Source: Blastocatellia bacterium
GTDB taxonomy: Bacteria; Acidobacteriota; Blastocatellia; Pyrinomonadales; Pyrinomonadaceae
Direction of reading: 5' to 3'
DNA length: 6,212 nt
NCBI GenBank assembly: GCA_003175865.1
Contig: PSRF01000374.1
Span: 1 to 6,212, forward strand
Shown here: positions 6,121 to 6,212 of the stretch, in pieces
How positions within the stretch are numbered: the stretch's first letter is position 1
Layout of the letters: every line of letters starts with the position of its first letter
Translations under genes and position numbers: made by a program
Notes under the pieces: generated by a model
Seen by the model: only the letters and a program-made list of their open reading frames with translations
Told to the model about the DNA's origin: nothing
Database searches by the model: none

Positions 6121-6212
6121 TTGCGTTTATGAGTTTCTCTTCTCTGTGCCTCCTCTGAGTTCTCTCTGTCTCGGTGGTTGTTGTCCGCCGCAAATAAATC
6201 AAGTACAGAGAC
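6113..6212 (-). CDS. Possible 3' end of the upstream gene (expected nuoL), frame unresolved
   Basis: The gene before nuoM should be nuoL by operon convention, but only the last 92 nt before nuoM are in the window. Two minus-strand frames are open from the edge. One, entered at 6211, starts SLYLIYLRR and ends at a TAA (6115-6113) inside nuoM; a hydrophobic stretch followed by RR would suit the end of a last membrane helix. The other, entered at 6212, starts VSVLDLFAAD and ends at a TGA (6119-6117) that overlaps the nuoM ATG as ATGA. The third frame stops early, at 6201-6199, and would leave the rest non-coding. In both open frames most of the tail is a translation of the purine-rich repeat, which is naturally poor in stop codons. 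The frame cannot be decided from this window, and the coordinates given are for the first option. Confidence 0.25.
   Translation of the reverse strand, partial: SLYLIYLRRTTTTETERTQRRHREEKLINANE
6130..6180. repeat. Purine-rich degenerate short-period repeat upstream of nuoM
   Basis: On the minus strand this stretch reads as successive units of about 9 nt built on CAGAG/GAGA: ACCGAGACA, GAGAGAACT, CAGAGGAGG, CACAGAGAA, GAGAAACTC. The strand is almost free of T. From memory it resembles the widespread intergenic repeats of the form CACAGAGA...CACAGAGG seen in many environmental bacteria; no search was made. AGAGGAGG within it looks like a strong Shine-Dalgarno but is more than 20 nt from the nuoM ATG, too far to be the normal ribosome site. 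The repeat may have been inserted at the end of the preceding gene. Confidence 0.5.

Noticed and set aside
1..6212. CRISPR array, tRNA, rRNA or transposase
   Set aside because: No regularly spaced direct repeats, cloverleaf, rRNA-like sequence or transposase motif was found on either strand.

Overview
The window carries a block of genes all read on the minus strand, so transcription runs from high to low coordinates. It joins the end of a respiratory complex I (nuo) operon to what looks like the start of an ATP synthase locus. In transcription order it holds a possible nuoL tail (about 6113-6212, uncertain), nuoM (4429-6120), nuoN (2791-4329), a membrane-bound family 2 glycosyltransferase (1395-2588), a radical SAM enzyme with an extra cysteine cluster (274-1395) and a small AtpZ/AtpI-type membrane protein (50-274).

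The base composition is moderate, roughly half G+C by eye. Energy genes are separated by palindromic intergenic repeats. The NuoM/NuoN sequences look like those of a Gram-negative-type soil bacterium. Acidobacteriota (Blastocatellia-like) is my best guess, but it rests on general resemblance only. Nothing here suggests a phage, a plasmid or recent foreign DNA apart from the intergenic repeats.

NuoM and NuoN are two of the antiporter-like, proton-pumping subunits of NADH:quinone oxidoreductase, and both keep the key intramembrane charged residues. The AtpZ-like protein belongs to the family encoded at the head of F1Fo ATP synthase operons. The atp genes proper would therefore be expected just beyond position 1 of this window. 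Between these two bioenergetic loci sits a tightly coupled pair, glycosyltransferase then radical SAM. The glycosyltransferase-radical SAM and radical SAM-atpZ junctions are both one-base TGATG stop/start overlaps, so the three genes probably share one transcript and are translated by coupling. The substrate of the pair is unknown.

The non-coding DNA is short but structured. nuoN is flanked on both sides by long inverted repeats: 4339-4423 between nuoM and nuoN, and 2632-2747 between nuoN and the glycosyltransferase. The second has a 39-bp perfect stem. A purine-rich, roughly 9-nt-periodic tract lies upstream of nuoM (about 6130-6180). A GC-rich dyad resembling a dispersed repeat lies just after atpZ (6-46). 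No tRNA, rRNA, CRISPR array, insertion sequence or convincing sigma-70 promoter was found. The most interesting items are the two palindromic elements and the uncharacterised glycosyltransferase/radical SAM pair.
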